Assembly (NCBI RefSeq): GCF_039973015.1
Contig: NZ_JBDWLT010000008.1
Coordinates: forward strand, 678,418 to 742,417
DNA length: 64,000 nt
Direction of reading: 5' to 3'
Origin: Parvibaculum sp039973015
GTDB lineage: Bacteria; Pseudomonadota; Alphaproteobacteria; Parvibaculales; Parvibaculaceae
Positions 53,090 through 62,190 of the stretch are shown here, piece after piece. Under the pieces are notes generated by a model. That model was not told the DNA's origin. It saw only the letters and a list, made by a program, of their open reading frames with translations, and did no database searches. The translations under genes and the position numbers were made by a program. Positions within the stretch are counted from its first letter, which is position 1. The number at the start of each line of letters is the position of its first letter.

Positions 53090-55408
53090 ATGGACACTCA
53101 GGCTAAGCAAAAATTTTCTATCTCTGCGCGGTATTTAGGCCCGGTCTTCTCCCTCGATGGAGAGGTCACCAAGCATGACCAGAATCTGATATTTGCCCGC
53201 AACGGCACGGGTAAATCATTTCTGTCACGAGCATTTCGATATCTGGATTTGCACAGCGATGATCGCGAGATCGATGAAGCAGCCGGTTGCCTCGTCTCTG
53301 ATGAATCTCCCGACGGTAAGGGCGAGTTCACGTTCAGGCGCGGAACACAAATCTTAGGTTCTCTACGGCTAGAGAAAAACGAGGCGGTCGCTACAGCATC
53401 AGTGTCAGATGCGATCTTCCACGTCTTTTCAGAAGACTTTGTCCAGGAGGAGCTACGAGAGAAGCGCTATACCTTAGATGGCGATATCGAGAATCAAATC
53501 GCGGTAGATAGTGAGAACATTAAGCTCGATGAAGCGAAGAAGGCTCTGCTTAAAGCACAGACAGATGAGCGGCAGGCGGCCAAGGAACTCCAAGACGATT
53601 ACGAAAAGAAGAAGGTTTCCGAACTCCATGAGAAGGCAGGAATTAACAAGCGTCTGACTGAGTACCGGAATCTGGACTTGGAGGCATTGGTAGTACGCTT
53701 TCCGGAGAAGCCGGGGTTACCAGAACGCAGCTTCGCGGAAATTCTAAAAGACCTAGATAGGTTGAAATCACTTCCGTCTGAGCCTGACTACCCGGAAGCG
53801 GTCGGCTCTCTTTCGACCAATGACGTTGATATTGAGGCAATTCGCAAAGCGCTGCAGAAGGTGACATCACCATCGAGCGTTTCCGAAACGATTAAGCAGA
53901 AGATCGAGACGCATCACAACTTCTACGAAACCGGCCTAAAGATTATTCATGACGAAGGGCGCTCGACTTGCCCGTTTTGCGAACAGGGAATTGGCGTCCC
54001 GGACGCTAAAGTTATCATCGACACTTACGTTGAGTATTTTTCCAATGAGGAGGAAAAGCACAAGTCAGAGCTTCGGGCGTTTTACAAAGGTCTTAAGACC
54101 AAAGAAGATGAAGTGTCTCACCTCGAAACTCGAATTTCTCGGCAAATAGCGCGATACGACGCGCTGAAGCACTACATTCCATCGAAGAAAGAAACTACAT
54201 TGGAAACTGGCGAGCAAGAACTCGCCAAGACGCGTGAGACGATCACCGCTTACAAAAGGGTGATAGAGGAAAAAGCCAAAGCACTCGCCACCGCGTTTGA
54301 TCTTCCAGATAACGACCTTGCCTCCTGCGCCGAAGCTCTCACCAAAATCATTAACGAGAATAATCAAAAGGCGGCAGCTCTAGCTTCGGCCGTAGGGAAG
54401 ACGGATGACGAACGGAAGGGATTGCAGCGCGCCGCGTGCCAAGTGTTCGACGTTGAATTCGCAATTGAGCATTGGAAAGACATCGAAGCGCTTAAGGCGT
54501 TGCAGGAGATAGTTAAGGAGAAAGCTCTTGAACTAGCAGCGCTTGAGAAAGAGAGCCCCTCCACAGAGGCTCGCGCGCGCGTCGCAGACACATTTGAAAT
54601 CCTGCTTCGCGATTTCTTCGCTGATAAGTACGTGTTTGACAGAGACACTTTTGTATTGAAACGCGGCACTCACGAAATGACACGCGGACCTCATCGCACA
54701 CTAAGTGACGGCGAAAAGACTGCCATTGCGTTTTGCTACTTCGTTGCATGCACGCATCGCAAAGTAGAAAGCGCCGGAGATTATAAAAAGCTTTTTCTCG
54801 TGTTTGATGACCCCGTTACATCGATGTCGTACGACTACGTGTTTGCGATTGCCCAGACACTCAAAAACCTGAGCATCTCGGCTCAGGGGGAGATTTCCAT
54901 CAATCCTGGACTTATTGCTAACAACCAATGTGCTCGACCGGAAATTCTAATTCTGACGCATAGCAGCTATTTCTTTAACCTCTCCATCGCAAACAGAGTT
55001 GTGAAGGAAGACGCCGCGTTTGCTCTGCACACCGACAAACTTGAACACAAGATTTCTCGCTTAGACAAGTATGTAGCACCGTTTCAGCACCAACTGAGGG
55101 ACGTCTGTGAAGTCGCAGACGGCAAAGATCCAGACCACGGAACTGGTAATGCGGTTAGGTCTGTTCTGGAAGCTGTTGGTCGGTTTTGTCGTCCAGACAA
55201 GACAAAGAGCCTAACCGATTTCATTACCTTCTTAGCGGGCGATGGGGGCTTCACTCTTAAAAGCGTGCTGATCAACAACCTTTGCCACGGTACGTATTAC
55301 GATGAGACGCCCTCTCCCGATGATCTGCGTTTGGCATGTCAGGAGACGCTTCAGGTTGTAGAAAAGTACGCCGAAGGGCAGCTCGAACTCGTTCGGAACG
55401 CCGCTTAA
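53090..55408 (+). CDS. RloC/PrrC-like AAA ATPase, candidate anticodon nuclease
   Basis: This 772-residue protein has an SMC/Rad50-type split ATPase: Walker A ARNGTGKS (36-43), signature LSDGEK (538-543), Walker B LFLVFDD (568-574) and H-loop His624. Between them lie coiled-coil helices with a zinc-hook CPFC (Cys294, Cys297). The C-terminal domain carries R690-x3-E694 and His733 in NNLCHG, the Arg-Glu-His arrangement of PrrC/RloC anticodon nucleases. RloC cuts tRNA in response to phage or DNA damage. The gene is clearly AT-richer than the preceding chromosome. No hsd genes are adjacent. An AAA_13 protein without nuclease activity is the alternative. Confidence 0.75.
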   Translation: MDTQAKQKFSISARYLGPVFSLDGEVTKHDQNLIFARNGTGKSFLSRAFRYLDLHSDDREIDEAAGCLVSDESPDGKGEFTFRRGTQILGSLRLEKNEAVATASVSDAIFHVFSEDFVQEELREKRYTLDGDIENQIAVDSENIKLDEAKKALLKAQTDERQAAKELQDDYEKKKVSELHEKAGINKRLTEYRNLDLEALVVRFPEKPGLPERSFAEILKDLDRLKSLPSEPDYPEAVGSLSTNDVDIEAIRKALQKVTSPSSVSETIKQKIETHHNFYETGLKIIHDEGRSTCPFCEQGIGVPDAKVIIDTYVEYFSNEEEKHKSELRAFYKGLKTKEDEVSHLETRISRQIARYDALKHYIPSKKETTLETGEQELAKTRETITAYKRVIEEKAKALATAFDLPDNDLASCAEALTKIINENNQKAAALASAVGKTDDERKGLQRAACQVFDVEFAIEHWKDIEALKALQEIVKEKALELAALEKESPSTEARARVADTFEILLRDFFADKYVFDRDTFVLKRGTHEMTRGPHRTLSDGEKTAIAFCYFVACTHRKVESAGDYKKLFLVFDDPVTSMSYDYVFAIAQTLKNLSISAQGEISINPGLIANNQCARPEILILTHSSYFFNLSIANRVVKEDAAFALHTDKLEHKISRLDKYVAPFQHQLRDVCEVADGKDPDHGTGNAVRSVLEAVGRFCRPDKTKSLTDFITFLAGDGGFTLKSVLINNLCHGTYYDETPSPDDLRLACQETLQVVEKYAEGQLELVRNAA

Positions 55409-55495
55409 ATCGAAGCACTATATCGACGTGATGGCTTTTAACGTGCCTTCGCACTGATCGCGGCCAAAAGCCGCTTTCCCCCAATTTGCCTAACT

Positions 55496-55534
55496 AAAGG
55501 CCGCATTCTGTCCCGACGGATAGATGCGGCCTTT
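55496..55534 (+). terminator. Hairpin before mobC: terminator and possible oriT
   Basis: AAAGGCCGCAT (55496-55506) pairs perfectly with ATGCGGCCTTT (55524-55534), followed by TCC. It can end the ATPase transcript. The position just ahead of mobC and the loop-side CATTCTGTCC (resembling nic cores of the ATCCTG type) also make it a candidate transfer origin. Confidence 0.5.
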
Positions 55535-55551
55535 TCCATTTCGAAAGATCG

Positions 55552-55947
55552 ATGCCTGAGAGAACCCCGAAGCCCCCGCCCTTCTCACTGCGCCTGACGC
55601 CCGAGGAGCGTTCGCGGCTGGAGGAGCTGGCCGGGAACGAGCCGCTCGGGGCATACATCAAACGCAAGGTCTTCGACGGCAACGGCATCGGCGCGAAGCG
55701 CGCCCGCTCCCGCCTACGCAGGCCGCTCAAGGACGAGCAGAAGCTCGCTCAGGTGCTGGCGATGCTCGGCCAGTCCCGCATCGCCAATAACCTGAACCAG
55801 CTCGCAAAAGCCGCAAACATCGGCACGCTGCCCGTGCTGCCGGATACCGAGCAGGAAATCCGCAAAGCCTGCGCCGATGTCGCCCTGATGCGGCGCGAGC
55901 TGCTGCTGGCGCTCGGTCACCGCAGCGATACAGAGCCTTCGCCATGA
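55552..55947 (+). CDS. mobC: MobC-like mobilization protein
   Basis: This 131-residue protein has an N-terminal ribbon-helix-helix-like part (FSLRLTPEERSRLEELAG) and the MobC (PF05713) helical part with MLGQSRIANNLNQLAKAANIGTLP. MobC helps the relaxase open the DNA at the transfer origin. Its stop overlaps the relaxase ATG by four bases, the usual mobC-mobA coupling. A hairpin and candidate oriT lie directly upstream. Confidence 0.85.
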   Translation: MPERTPKPPPFSLRLTPEERSRLEELAGNEPLGAYIKRKVFDGNGIGAKRARSRLRRPLKDEQKLAQVLAMLGQSRIANNLNQLAKAANIGTLPVLPDTEQEIRKACADVALMRRELLLALGHRSDTEPSP

Positions 55948-57368
55948 TCCTGAAAGCCTCACAACGCGGCGGCGCAAAACAGCTCGGGCTGCATCTCCTC
56001 AAAACCGAAGAAAACGAGCATGTCGAGATACACGACATTCGCGGTTTCATGGCTAATGACGTCATCGGCGCGCTGCGCGAAGCGGAAGCTATCGCCAAGG
56101 GGACGAAGTGCAGGCAATACCTGTTCTCGGTTTCCCTGAACCCGCCCCAAAACGAGCGCGTCCCTATCGGCACCTTCGATAGTGCGCTTGACGCCATCGA
56201 AGAGAAGAACGGTCTGGACGGCCAGCCGCGCGTGGTCGTTTTTCATGAGAAGGAAGGGCGGCGTCATGCGCATGCGGTGTGGAGCCGGATTGATCCTGAG
56301 ACGATGACGGCCAAGCCGATGTCGTTCTATAAGAGCAAGCTGCGGGATACTTCCCGTCAGCTCTATCTCGAAAACGGCTGGCAGATGCCGCGCGGTCTGA
56401 TCGATCCCAAGGACCGCGATCCGCGCAATTTCTCGCTCGATGAATGGCAGCAGGCCAAGCGCGTCGGCCGGAACGCGGGCGAGCTGAAAGAACTCATTCA
56501 GGAAGCCTGGGCGACTTCGGATTCCGCCCGCAGCTTTTCGCATGCTCTTGAAGAGCGCGGGCTCTATCTCGCGCGCGGCGATAGTCGCGGCCATGTCGCC
56601 GTGACCTTCGAAGGCGGGGTGGTTTCCATCTCGCGTGCCACCGGCAGGAAGTCCAAGGAGCTGCAAGCCCGTCTCGGGAAGCCCGACGATCTGCGCAGCG
56701 TTGAAGAGGCGCGCAAGCGGGTCGCCGAAGACATTCTGCCGCGCGTAAAGACGCATATGGATCAGGCCCGCGCCAAGTCGCGCGCCGAACTTGCCGAACT
56801 CGACGCCCGCCGCGCCGCGATGGCGAAATCGCATGCGGACGAGCGGACAAGGCTCGATGCCGGTCAGAAAGCACGCTCTGAAGCCGAAGCCCGTATGCGG
56901 GCGGAGCGTTTCCGCAAAGGTGTGGCGGGTGTATGGGATCGCCTAACGGGCAAGCGCGCTCAACGCGAAAAACAGAACGAGTTTGAAGCCCTATGGGCGC
57001 TGCGCCGCGATCAGGACCAGCGCCAGATGACGGTCGATGCACAACTGCGCGAGCGCGGCGGGCTTCAGGATGAAATCAAGAGCACCCGCGCCCGGCATGC
57101 GCAAGCCCTGCGCGCCCTGCACTTCGATGCCGCGAACTATCGCCTCATGGAGCGCGGTCAGGAACCGAAAGCCAAGGCCGCATTTGAGCGCTTGGCTGCG
57201 CCGCGCGTAAAGGAAGCCAAGGGCCCGGAAAGGCCGCGCCTCGACCAACCGCAAGAGCGGAAGGCGGAACGGCCAAGCCGTGCGCCCTCCACTGAGGACC
57301 GGCTGCGCAGACTGCGCGAGCGGAAAAGAAAAGGACCGTCACGTGACGGTCCCGATCTTGAGAGATAA
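55944..57368 (+). CDS. Relaxase/mobilization nuclease
   Basis: This 474-residue relaxase (PF03432 type) has the metal-binding His motif in RRHAHAVWSRID (His108, His110) after FHEKEG. The N-terminus MILKASQRGGAKQLGLHLL has no obvious catalytic Tyr in the first 20 residues, as in several relaxases of this subgroup. The C-terminal half is a long Arg/Lys/Glu-rich coiled region. It should nick oriT and lead the strand into a recipient, using a transfer channel supplied by another element. Confidence 0.85.
   Translation: MILKASQRGGAKQLGLHLLKTEENEHVEIHDIRGFMANDVIGALREAEAIAKGTKCRQYLFSVSLNPPQNERVPIGTFDSALDAIEEKNGLDGQPRVVVFHEKEGRRHAHAVWSRIDPETMTAKPMSFYKSKLRDTSRQLYLENGWQMPRGLIDPKDRDPRNFSLDEWQQAKRVGRNAGELKELIQEAWATSDSARSFSHALEERGLYLARGDSRGHVAVTFEGGVVSISRATGRKSKELQARLGKPDDLRSVEEARKRVAEDILPRVKTHMDQARAKSRAELAELDARRAAMAKSHADERTRLDAGQKARSEAEARMRAERFRKGVAGVWDRLTGKRAQREKQNEFEALWALRRDQDQRQMTVDAQLRERGGLQDEIKSTRARHAQALRALHFDAANYRLMERGQEPKAKAAFERLAAPRVKEAKGPERPRLDQPQERKAERPSRAPSTEDRLRRLRERKRKGPSRDGPDLER
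57333..57352. repeat. Perfect 20-bp palindrome at the relaxase 3' end
   Basis: GGACCGTCAC and GTGACGGTCC abut with no spacer, inside the last codons of the relaxase gene, between two convergent genes. It may be a terminator core, a protein-binding site or a recombination scar. Confidence 0.6.
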
Positions 57369-57400
57369 CGCAAGGCCGGTACAGCGGAAGGTGCCGCCGC

Positions 57401-58303
57401 TTACGCGGCGACTCCTTCCTTGTTTTCTGCGGGAGCCTGAAAACCGTGCAGGAAATCGGCGGCGCGCTGCGCATGCGCTGCGGCGCTGAAGATCGCGCGC
57501 TTGTCTTCTTTCAGAACCTTGAGCCAGCTTTGGATATAGGCTGCGTGATCGGCCCTCGTCTCCGGTGTCAATTCAAGATCGGCGCACAGAAATGCCGCGC
57601 CGAGTTCGGCCACAAGCTCCTCGCGGGCATAGCCTTCATCGCCCCAGCGCTTGCGCCCGAAATCGCGGTCGAGGCGCTTGGGGTGCTTCGTCCAGTGGGT
57701 CAGCTCATGTGCCAGCGTCGCATAGTAAGCCTCGGGGCTGCGGAAGGTTTCAAAGTGCGGCATCTGCACATGATCGCTGCCGCCGCTGTAATGGGCTGAG
57801 TTTCCGCCGTGGCGAATGTCTGCGCCTACTCCCGAGAAAAACGCCTCGGCATGCTGAATGCGCTGCGCCGGATCAATCACAGGCTCGGGCTTTGCATAGT
57901 AGTGCTCGGGCAGCCCTTCGATCTGCTCGACATTGAAAACCGTGTATCCCTTCATAAAGGGGATTTTCCGCTCCTCCTCGCTGCCGTCCTCGCCCTCCTC
58001 GGTCGTGGTGATGGTGTTCGCATAGACAACAAGATTGCCTTGCTCGCCCTTCCTCACATGGGCGTCAAGCTCCTTGGCCTGCCGATAAGTCATCCAGTAC
58101 GGCGAAAGAAAACCCGCTTCGATGGCCGCGCCCCAGAGCATCAGAATATTGATGCCGCTATAGGCAAGCCCGTTGTGGCGTAACGGCTTGATGATCCTGC
58201 CGTCCATGTTGCCCGCGCTCCACGGCTTCAGCCATGTCAGTTCGCCCTGCTCCAGATCGGCAATGATCTTGTTGGTGACCCTTTCATAAACATCGGTTTT
58301 CAT
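57401..58303 (-). CDS. ardC: ArdC-type antirestriction protein
   Basis: This 300-residue protein has the N-terminal ssDNA-binding domain (DUF1738; KTDVYERVTNKIIADLE, NGLAYSGINILMLW) and a C-terminal metallopeptidase-like domain with HELTHWTKHPKRLDR (HExxH-like motif HELTH near residue 220) and EELVAELGAAFL. ArdC protects incoming plasmid DNA against type I and II restriction. The start MKTDVYERV at 58303 is chosen by family. It is convergent with the relaxase; a palindrome lies 24 bases upstream. Confidence 0.88.
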   Translation of the reverse strand: MKTDVYERVTNKIIADLEQGELTWLKPWSAGNMDGRIIKPLRHNGLAYSGINILMLWGAAIEAGFLSPYWMTYRQAKELDAHVRKGEQGNLVVYANTITTTEEGEDGSEEERKIPFMKGYTVFNVEQIEGLPEHYYAKPEPVIDPAQRIQHAEAFFSGVGADIRHGGNSAHYSGGSDHVQMPHFETFRSPEAYYATLAHELTHWTKHPKRLDRDFGRKRWGDEGYAREELVAELGAAFLCADLELTPETRADHAAYIQSWLKVLKEDKRAIFSAAAHAQRAADFLHGFQAPAENKEGVAA

Positions 58304-58326
58304 TGGCTTGCCCTTCCCTTGGATAG

Positions 58327-58346
58327 CCGGTTGCACATGCAACCGG
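58327..58346. promoter_or_regulatory. Palindromic operator candidate upstream of ardC
   Basis: CCGGTTGCA-CA-TGCAACCGG is a perfect 9-bp inverted repeat starting 24 bases before the ardC ATG, flanked by TAG and CTA. It is probably a repressor site for ardC. The rest of the 464-base gap 58304-58767 has no convincing gene. Confidence 0.5.
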
Positions 58347-58767
58347 ACTAGGCCCGCGCCAATGAGCGGGGGGACGGCCGTCAAGACCGAAAGGCATGGA
58401 GGGGGTGCGGGCGCAGGCGAAGCCGAGCCACGGCCCATGACTTTCGCCCGAAGGCAAAGCGAAGGGCTTGGTCTTGACGGAGGACGGGGCCGCAGGCCCC
58501 AAAGGGAAAAAGGAAGCCAGCCCTTCAGGGCTGTCCGAAGCTGCGCAAGGGATCGAAGCCGGAAGGCCGAGACCGACGAAGGCGGGCTCGGTTCACGAGA
58601 GCCCGGTCCGGCGAAGCCGGATGCGTCAACCTACATTTGTATCGTGCCAGCCTAATTCCTGTTCTTCTTCGGCTTGGGAGGTAAAAACTGTACATTGGCC
58701 AAGACCATATGAAACATACTAAACAAGATTCGATCCGCATCGGGACGCGCGACATGGATAGGAAACA

Positions 58768-60114
58768 ATGGCGACAGACCTTGCCGATCTTGTCGATAGT
58801 CCTCGTGAAGCGCTCGATATCGAGTTAAAGAGCTGGCTCGACCTAAGCGATAACGTCAATAAGGCCAACATCGCCCGCCATATCGCCGCCTTGTGCAATC
58901 ACGGCGGCGGGTATCTGGTATTCGGATTCAGGGATGACTTTTCAGTTGCCCCCGACCGTCCTGCGTCGTTGGATGTGTACAATCACGATACGTTCAACGC
59001 GATCATTAAGCGCTACCTGCTTCCTGCGTTTGAATGCCATGTGCTCAAGGTCACAAGCAGCGCAGGACCTGAATATCCGGTGGTCCACGTTCCCGGACAC
59101 GAAGCCACGCCTGTTTGCACCGTACGAGACGGCCCGCAGGATGGGAACGGCAAGCCCCAGGGCCTCCGTTCCGGGACGTATTACATTCGTGCGCCGGGGC
59201 CTGAAAGCGCACCGATCACGTCACCGCAGCAATGGACGGCACTCATTCGCCGCTGCACGCTCAACGACCGGGAAACGCTGCTGCGCGAGATGTCGCATGT
59301 CCTCCAAGACAAACCGGCAGGTATTCCGGGTACTGAAGAACGGCTATCCGCCTGGGACAAGGCGAATAGAGAGCGGTTCGACACACTCCTGAAAGCGGCG
59401 CAGGATTTTAACTGGCCCGTGCCGCTTGCCAGCAACCATTACCGGCTGAGCTACCTTATCCGGCACGAAGACCAGAGCATTCCAATCAATCGCCTGCGGC
59501 CGCTTCTCGAAGAGATCAATAACGAGGTACGGGATACGGTCTGGACCGGGTGGAGCATGTTCTACCCATTCACCCGTCCGGAAATTGCCTCCAAGGTGCA
59601 CCCGGAAAACCCTGATGGGACCGGGGATGACCTGCTGGAAACAAACCTGATTGGCAACGGCCAGTTCGATACCAGCATGCCGGACTTTTGGCGCGTAGCA
59701 CCGGATGGCCGTGCCACATTGGTTCGCGGTTACCGGGAAGATGTGAGATCGGAAGAACCGGGGGCGTGGTTGTCGCCCGAAACCGTATTGAGGGAAACAG
59801 CCGAGTTTGTTCGGCACGCACGAGCATTTGCCCGCCATTTTCCGACAGCCTCAACGATCAGATTTCAGTGCACGTGGACCGGGTTGAAAGACAGAGAAAT
59901 TAAGGATTTCGATCCGGCCATTTACTGGTCGTCAGGCAGGATCGCCACTGCGGACAAGCGCACAACAAGCGGCGAATGGCCGGTCATCAAACTCAATACG
60001 GACTGGCATCACATTGTTGCGGAGCTTGGTTGCCCGATCCTCACCTTGTTCGGCTTAGACTTCTGCTCGACTGAATTTGTCGCAGGTATGGCTCCGCGTT
60101 TCAAAAAATTATGA
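58768..60114 (+). CDS. AlbA_2 (Schlafen-like) domain protein
   Basis: This 448-residue protein has an N-terminal AlbA_2/Schlafen-type domain (PF04326): LDIELKSWLDLSDNVNKANIARHIAALCNHGGGYLVFGF (residues about 16-54) and RSGTYYIRAPG near 135. Bacterial members occur in defence islands and as transcription or nucleic-acid-binding proteins; some are nucleases. The rest (about 180-448) has no recognised domain. AGGAAACA precedes the ATG. A weak promoter (TTGGCC-N16-TACTAA, 58695-58722) is possible. Confidence 0.78.
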   Translation: MATDLADLVDSPREALDIELKSWLDLSDNVNKANIARHIAALCNHGGGYLVFGFRDDFSVAPDRPASLDVYNHDTFNAIIKRYLLPAFECHVLKVTSSAGPEYPVVHVPGHEATPVCTVRDGPQDGNGKPQGLRSGTYYIRAPGPESAPITSPQQWTALIRRCTLNDRETLLREMSHVLQDKPAGIPGTEERLSAWDKANRERFDTLLKAAQDFNWPVPLASNHYRLSYLIRHEDQSIPINRLRPLLEEINNEVRDTVWTGWSMFYPFTRPEIASKVHPENPDGTGDDLLETNLIGNGQFDTSMPDFWRVAPDGRATLVRGYREDVRSEEPGAWLSPETVLRETAEFVRHARAFARHFPTASTIRFQCTWTGLKDREIKDFDPAIYWSSGRIATADKRTTSGEWPVIKLNTDWHHIVAELGCPILTLFGLDFCSTEFVAGMAPRFKKL

Positions 60115-60208
60115 TGCCGCTTGACCATATGTGAGGGATCGAAGACGGATATCTTCGTCGCTGTAGGAGGGCTTTCATTGTCGTTGGACTCGTGAGCAAG
60201 GCACGACC

Positions 60209-60715
60209 TTATTGCGATTGTTTGCGTACGTTGAACGCAATCTTTGTAACCGGATCGTCCCCCGATTTGTCAGCGGGAAGTTTGAGCCGCACCAAGTGTT
60301 CCAATAGAACGGATTCCAGTGCGCTTACGATACGCCACGCTGTAAATAGCTCATCATGCATGGCCTCCAGATCGGCGAGCATCTGATCTCTTCCCTCGTC
60401 GGTCTGGATGTGGAAATTGTGTCGTTCATAAAAACCGTGCATCAAGCGGTTGCGCGTATGAAGTGCGCTTTCAAGTATTGCGATTGTCTCATCATCGATA
60501 TCAACGACCGAGCGCACCTTTCGCAAGAGCTGGCCCAGTGTATTCTTTTCAATAGATTGAAGTACCTTCCGGCCTGCTTCAGGATCAGGCACTGTATGCC
60601 AGCTCTTCCCAAGGCCCGTAGCGGCGAGCAGTACGGTGCCGAGAGATGTTTCAAAAAGCTGGGCGGCCTCTGCCGTTATCCCGAATTTCGCATAAAGCTC
60701 ATCGCGTGTTGCCAT
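60209..60715 (-). CDS. HEPN-like protein, last gene of the higBA-Mrr operon
   Basis: This 168-residue all-helical protein has R88-x4-H93 (TRNRLMHGFYERHNF), the R-x4-6-H signature of HEPN domains, many of which are RNA-cutting toxins or defence effectors. No other domain is visible. Its ATG lies only three bases after the stop of the Mrr-like nuclease gene, implying translational coupling. Small HEPN proteins with no nuclease activity also exist, so RNase function is an inference. Confidence 0.65.
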   Translation of the reverse strand: MATRDELYAKFGITAEAAQLFETSLGTVLLAATGLGKSWHTVPDPEAGRKVLQSIEKNTLGQLLRKVRSVVDIDDETIAILESALHTRNRLMHGFYERHNFHIQTDEGRDQMLADLEAMHDELFTAWRIVSALESVLLEHLVRLKLPADKSGDDPVTKIAFNVRKQSQ

Positions 60716-60718
60716 GCT

Positions 60719-61867
60719 TCAGGAGTTCCCCCTCAGCCGAAACTCGGCAATAAGCGCCGGGCGGCGCGCCAGCAGCATTTCGAGATGGCTCTCCGGCCAC
60801 ATATCTATACGGGGTGAATGGCCGGACTGGTTCTGTTTCTCGATCAATGCCACCGCATCCGAAGTGAACCGCCCTGAAGTGGCAATGATCACATAATCGA
60901 CGGTCGGTGGCTCCCAGAGCTTAACTTTTTCCTTGAGGGCCGCAATTTCATCGGCGGAGATGCTTTTGTTTGTCCAATGTTTGCACTGAATGATGACGCG
61001 CTGGCGCATAGTGCCGGAAAGGGCATCTTCATACACTCGGGACACTGACAGATCACGTCCCCGGTCCGGGGCGTTGGTACGCATCAACCATTGCGGATCT
61101 TTGTAAACCGTTTCCCCAGCGATGATGTTGAAGATCAGCCGCTCAAAAGTCTCTGCATCCAGTTGTTCCCATGAAAGCCGGGTTGTAACCGGACCTTCAG
61201 GTGCTGACGCCGCCAGCGCGCCCAGATCGTCGACTTCGGTCTGTATTGGCTCATTTTCTGTATAGAGCTGTTCAGTGAGAACCGGGCGTACAGTGGGCCA
61301 GTCGTGATTGATAATGTCGTGAACATCGCAATTCTCCCAAAATCCGAGATGGCGCCGTAAATCATTCCACCTTGGAGGGCGTTGGAATGCGCTCCCGAGA
61401 AGCGTATCGACTTCTTCAACCGCCTTATGTAGCGGTTCGTATTCTTCATCGTAGTTCTCTGCGCCTGCATCCACTTTCGATTTCAGGGAGGCGACCTGTT
61501 CGTCGACAATAGAGACAAGTTGCAGAACGCGCCGCCTAATGAGCGTCAAACGTTTGTGCGTAAGACGGTACGCGTATTCGTCGAGAAGTTCGGCGGCGGA
61601 AGCGATTTCGTTCTCGACGGCAACAAAGGCCCCAGGCTCTCCGACCTCATGCGCATCGATGCGCATAAGCTGTACTTCGTTCGAGTCGTAGATGCGTATA
61701 TCCGTCTTCCAGCCGTCGATTCTGGGCAACACCTCCCAGATCGCATAAGCATCCCTGGCATGGTTCGGATTGTCGGACGCGGTCTTTAAGAGGCGGCGGA
61801 CTTTTTCGAGATTGGCTTCTGTAATTTCGAATTGCCGAAGAGCTTTGTCGAGGGATAGCTGCGTCAT
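60719..61867 (-). CDS. Mrr-like restriction endonuclease
   Basis: This 382-residue protein has a novel N-terminal half (about 1-230, helical with a coiled-coil) and a C-terminal Mrr-type PD-(D/E)xK nuclease domain. The latter has WEQLDAETFERLIFNII, the acidic DRGRD (Asp268, Asp272), QCKHW (Gln294-x-Lys296) and YVIIATSGRFTSDAV. Mrr nucleases cut foreign, often methylated, DNA. It starts eight bases after the higA stop and runs into the HEPN gene. This is not a classic stand-alone Mrr, because its N-terminal half is unlike the usual winged-helix part. Confidence 0.8.
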   Translation of the reverse strand: MTQLSLDKALRQFEITEANLEKVRRLLKTASDNPNHARDAYAIWEVLPRIDGWKTDIRIYDSNEVQLMRIDAHEVGEPGAFVAVENEIASAAELLDEYAYRLTHKRLTLIRRRVLQLVSIVDEQVASLKSKVDAGAENYDEEYEPLHKAVEEVDTLLGSAFQRPPRWNDLRRHLGFWENCDVHDIINHDWPTVRPVLTEQLYTENEPIQTEVDDLGALAASAPEGPVTTRLSWEQLDAETFERLIFNIIAGETVYKDPQWLMRTNAPDRGRDLSVSRVYEDALSGTMRQRVIIQCKHWTNKSISADEIAALKEKVKLWEPPTVDYVIIATSGRFTSDAVALIEKQNQSGHSPRIDMWPESHLEMLLARRPALIAEFRLRGNS

Positions 61868-61875
61868 TGCAAATC

Positions 61876-62169
61876 CTAAGCGGGAACGTATTTGTTCACA
61901 TGCACCTCTTTTTCCCGCTCACGCATGTAGTAGGCGTCATAACGCGCCTGCATGCGCAAGAGTGTGTCCATCTTTACGCCAAACGCTTTCTCGATGCGCA
62001 GCGCCATTTCCGGCGAAAGCGATGCTTTCTCGTTCAATAAGTTCGACAACGCTGGGCGGCCGACACGCAGCACCTCAGCCGCGGCCGTGACGGAAAGATC
62101 ATCCGGCAATACCGAACGCTTGATAAATCCGCCTGGATGCGGCGGCTTCATACCTATTTTAATCGCCAT
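61876..62169 (-). CDS. higA: HigA family antitoxin
   Basis: This 97-residue protein has an Xre-type helix-turn-helix of the HigA group: PPHPGGFIKRSVLPDDLSVTAAAEVLRVGRPALSNLLNEKASLSPEMALRIEKAFG. It binds HigB and represses its own operon. It follows higB by 21 bases (toxin first, as usual for HigBA). Downstream genes for a Mrr-like nuclease and a HEPN protein follow with almost no gap. Confidence 0.92.
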   Translation of the reverse strand: MAIKIGMKPPHPGGFIKRSVLPDDLSVTAAAEVLRVGRPALSNLLNEKASLSPEMALRIEKAFGVKMDTLLRMQARYDAYYMREREKEVHVNKYVPA

Positions 62170-62190
62170 ATCTCGTACTCCTTCTACGCT

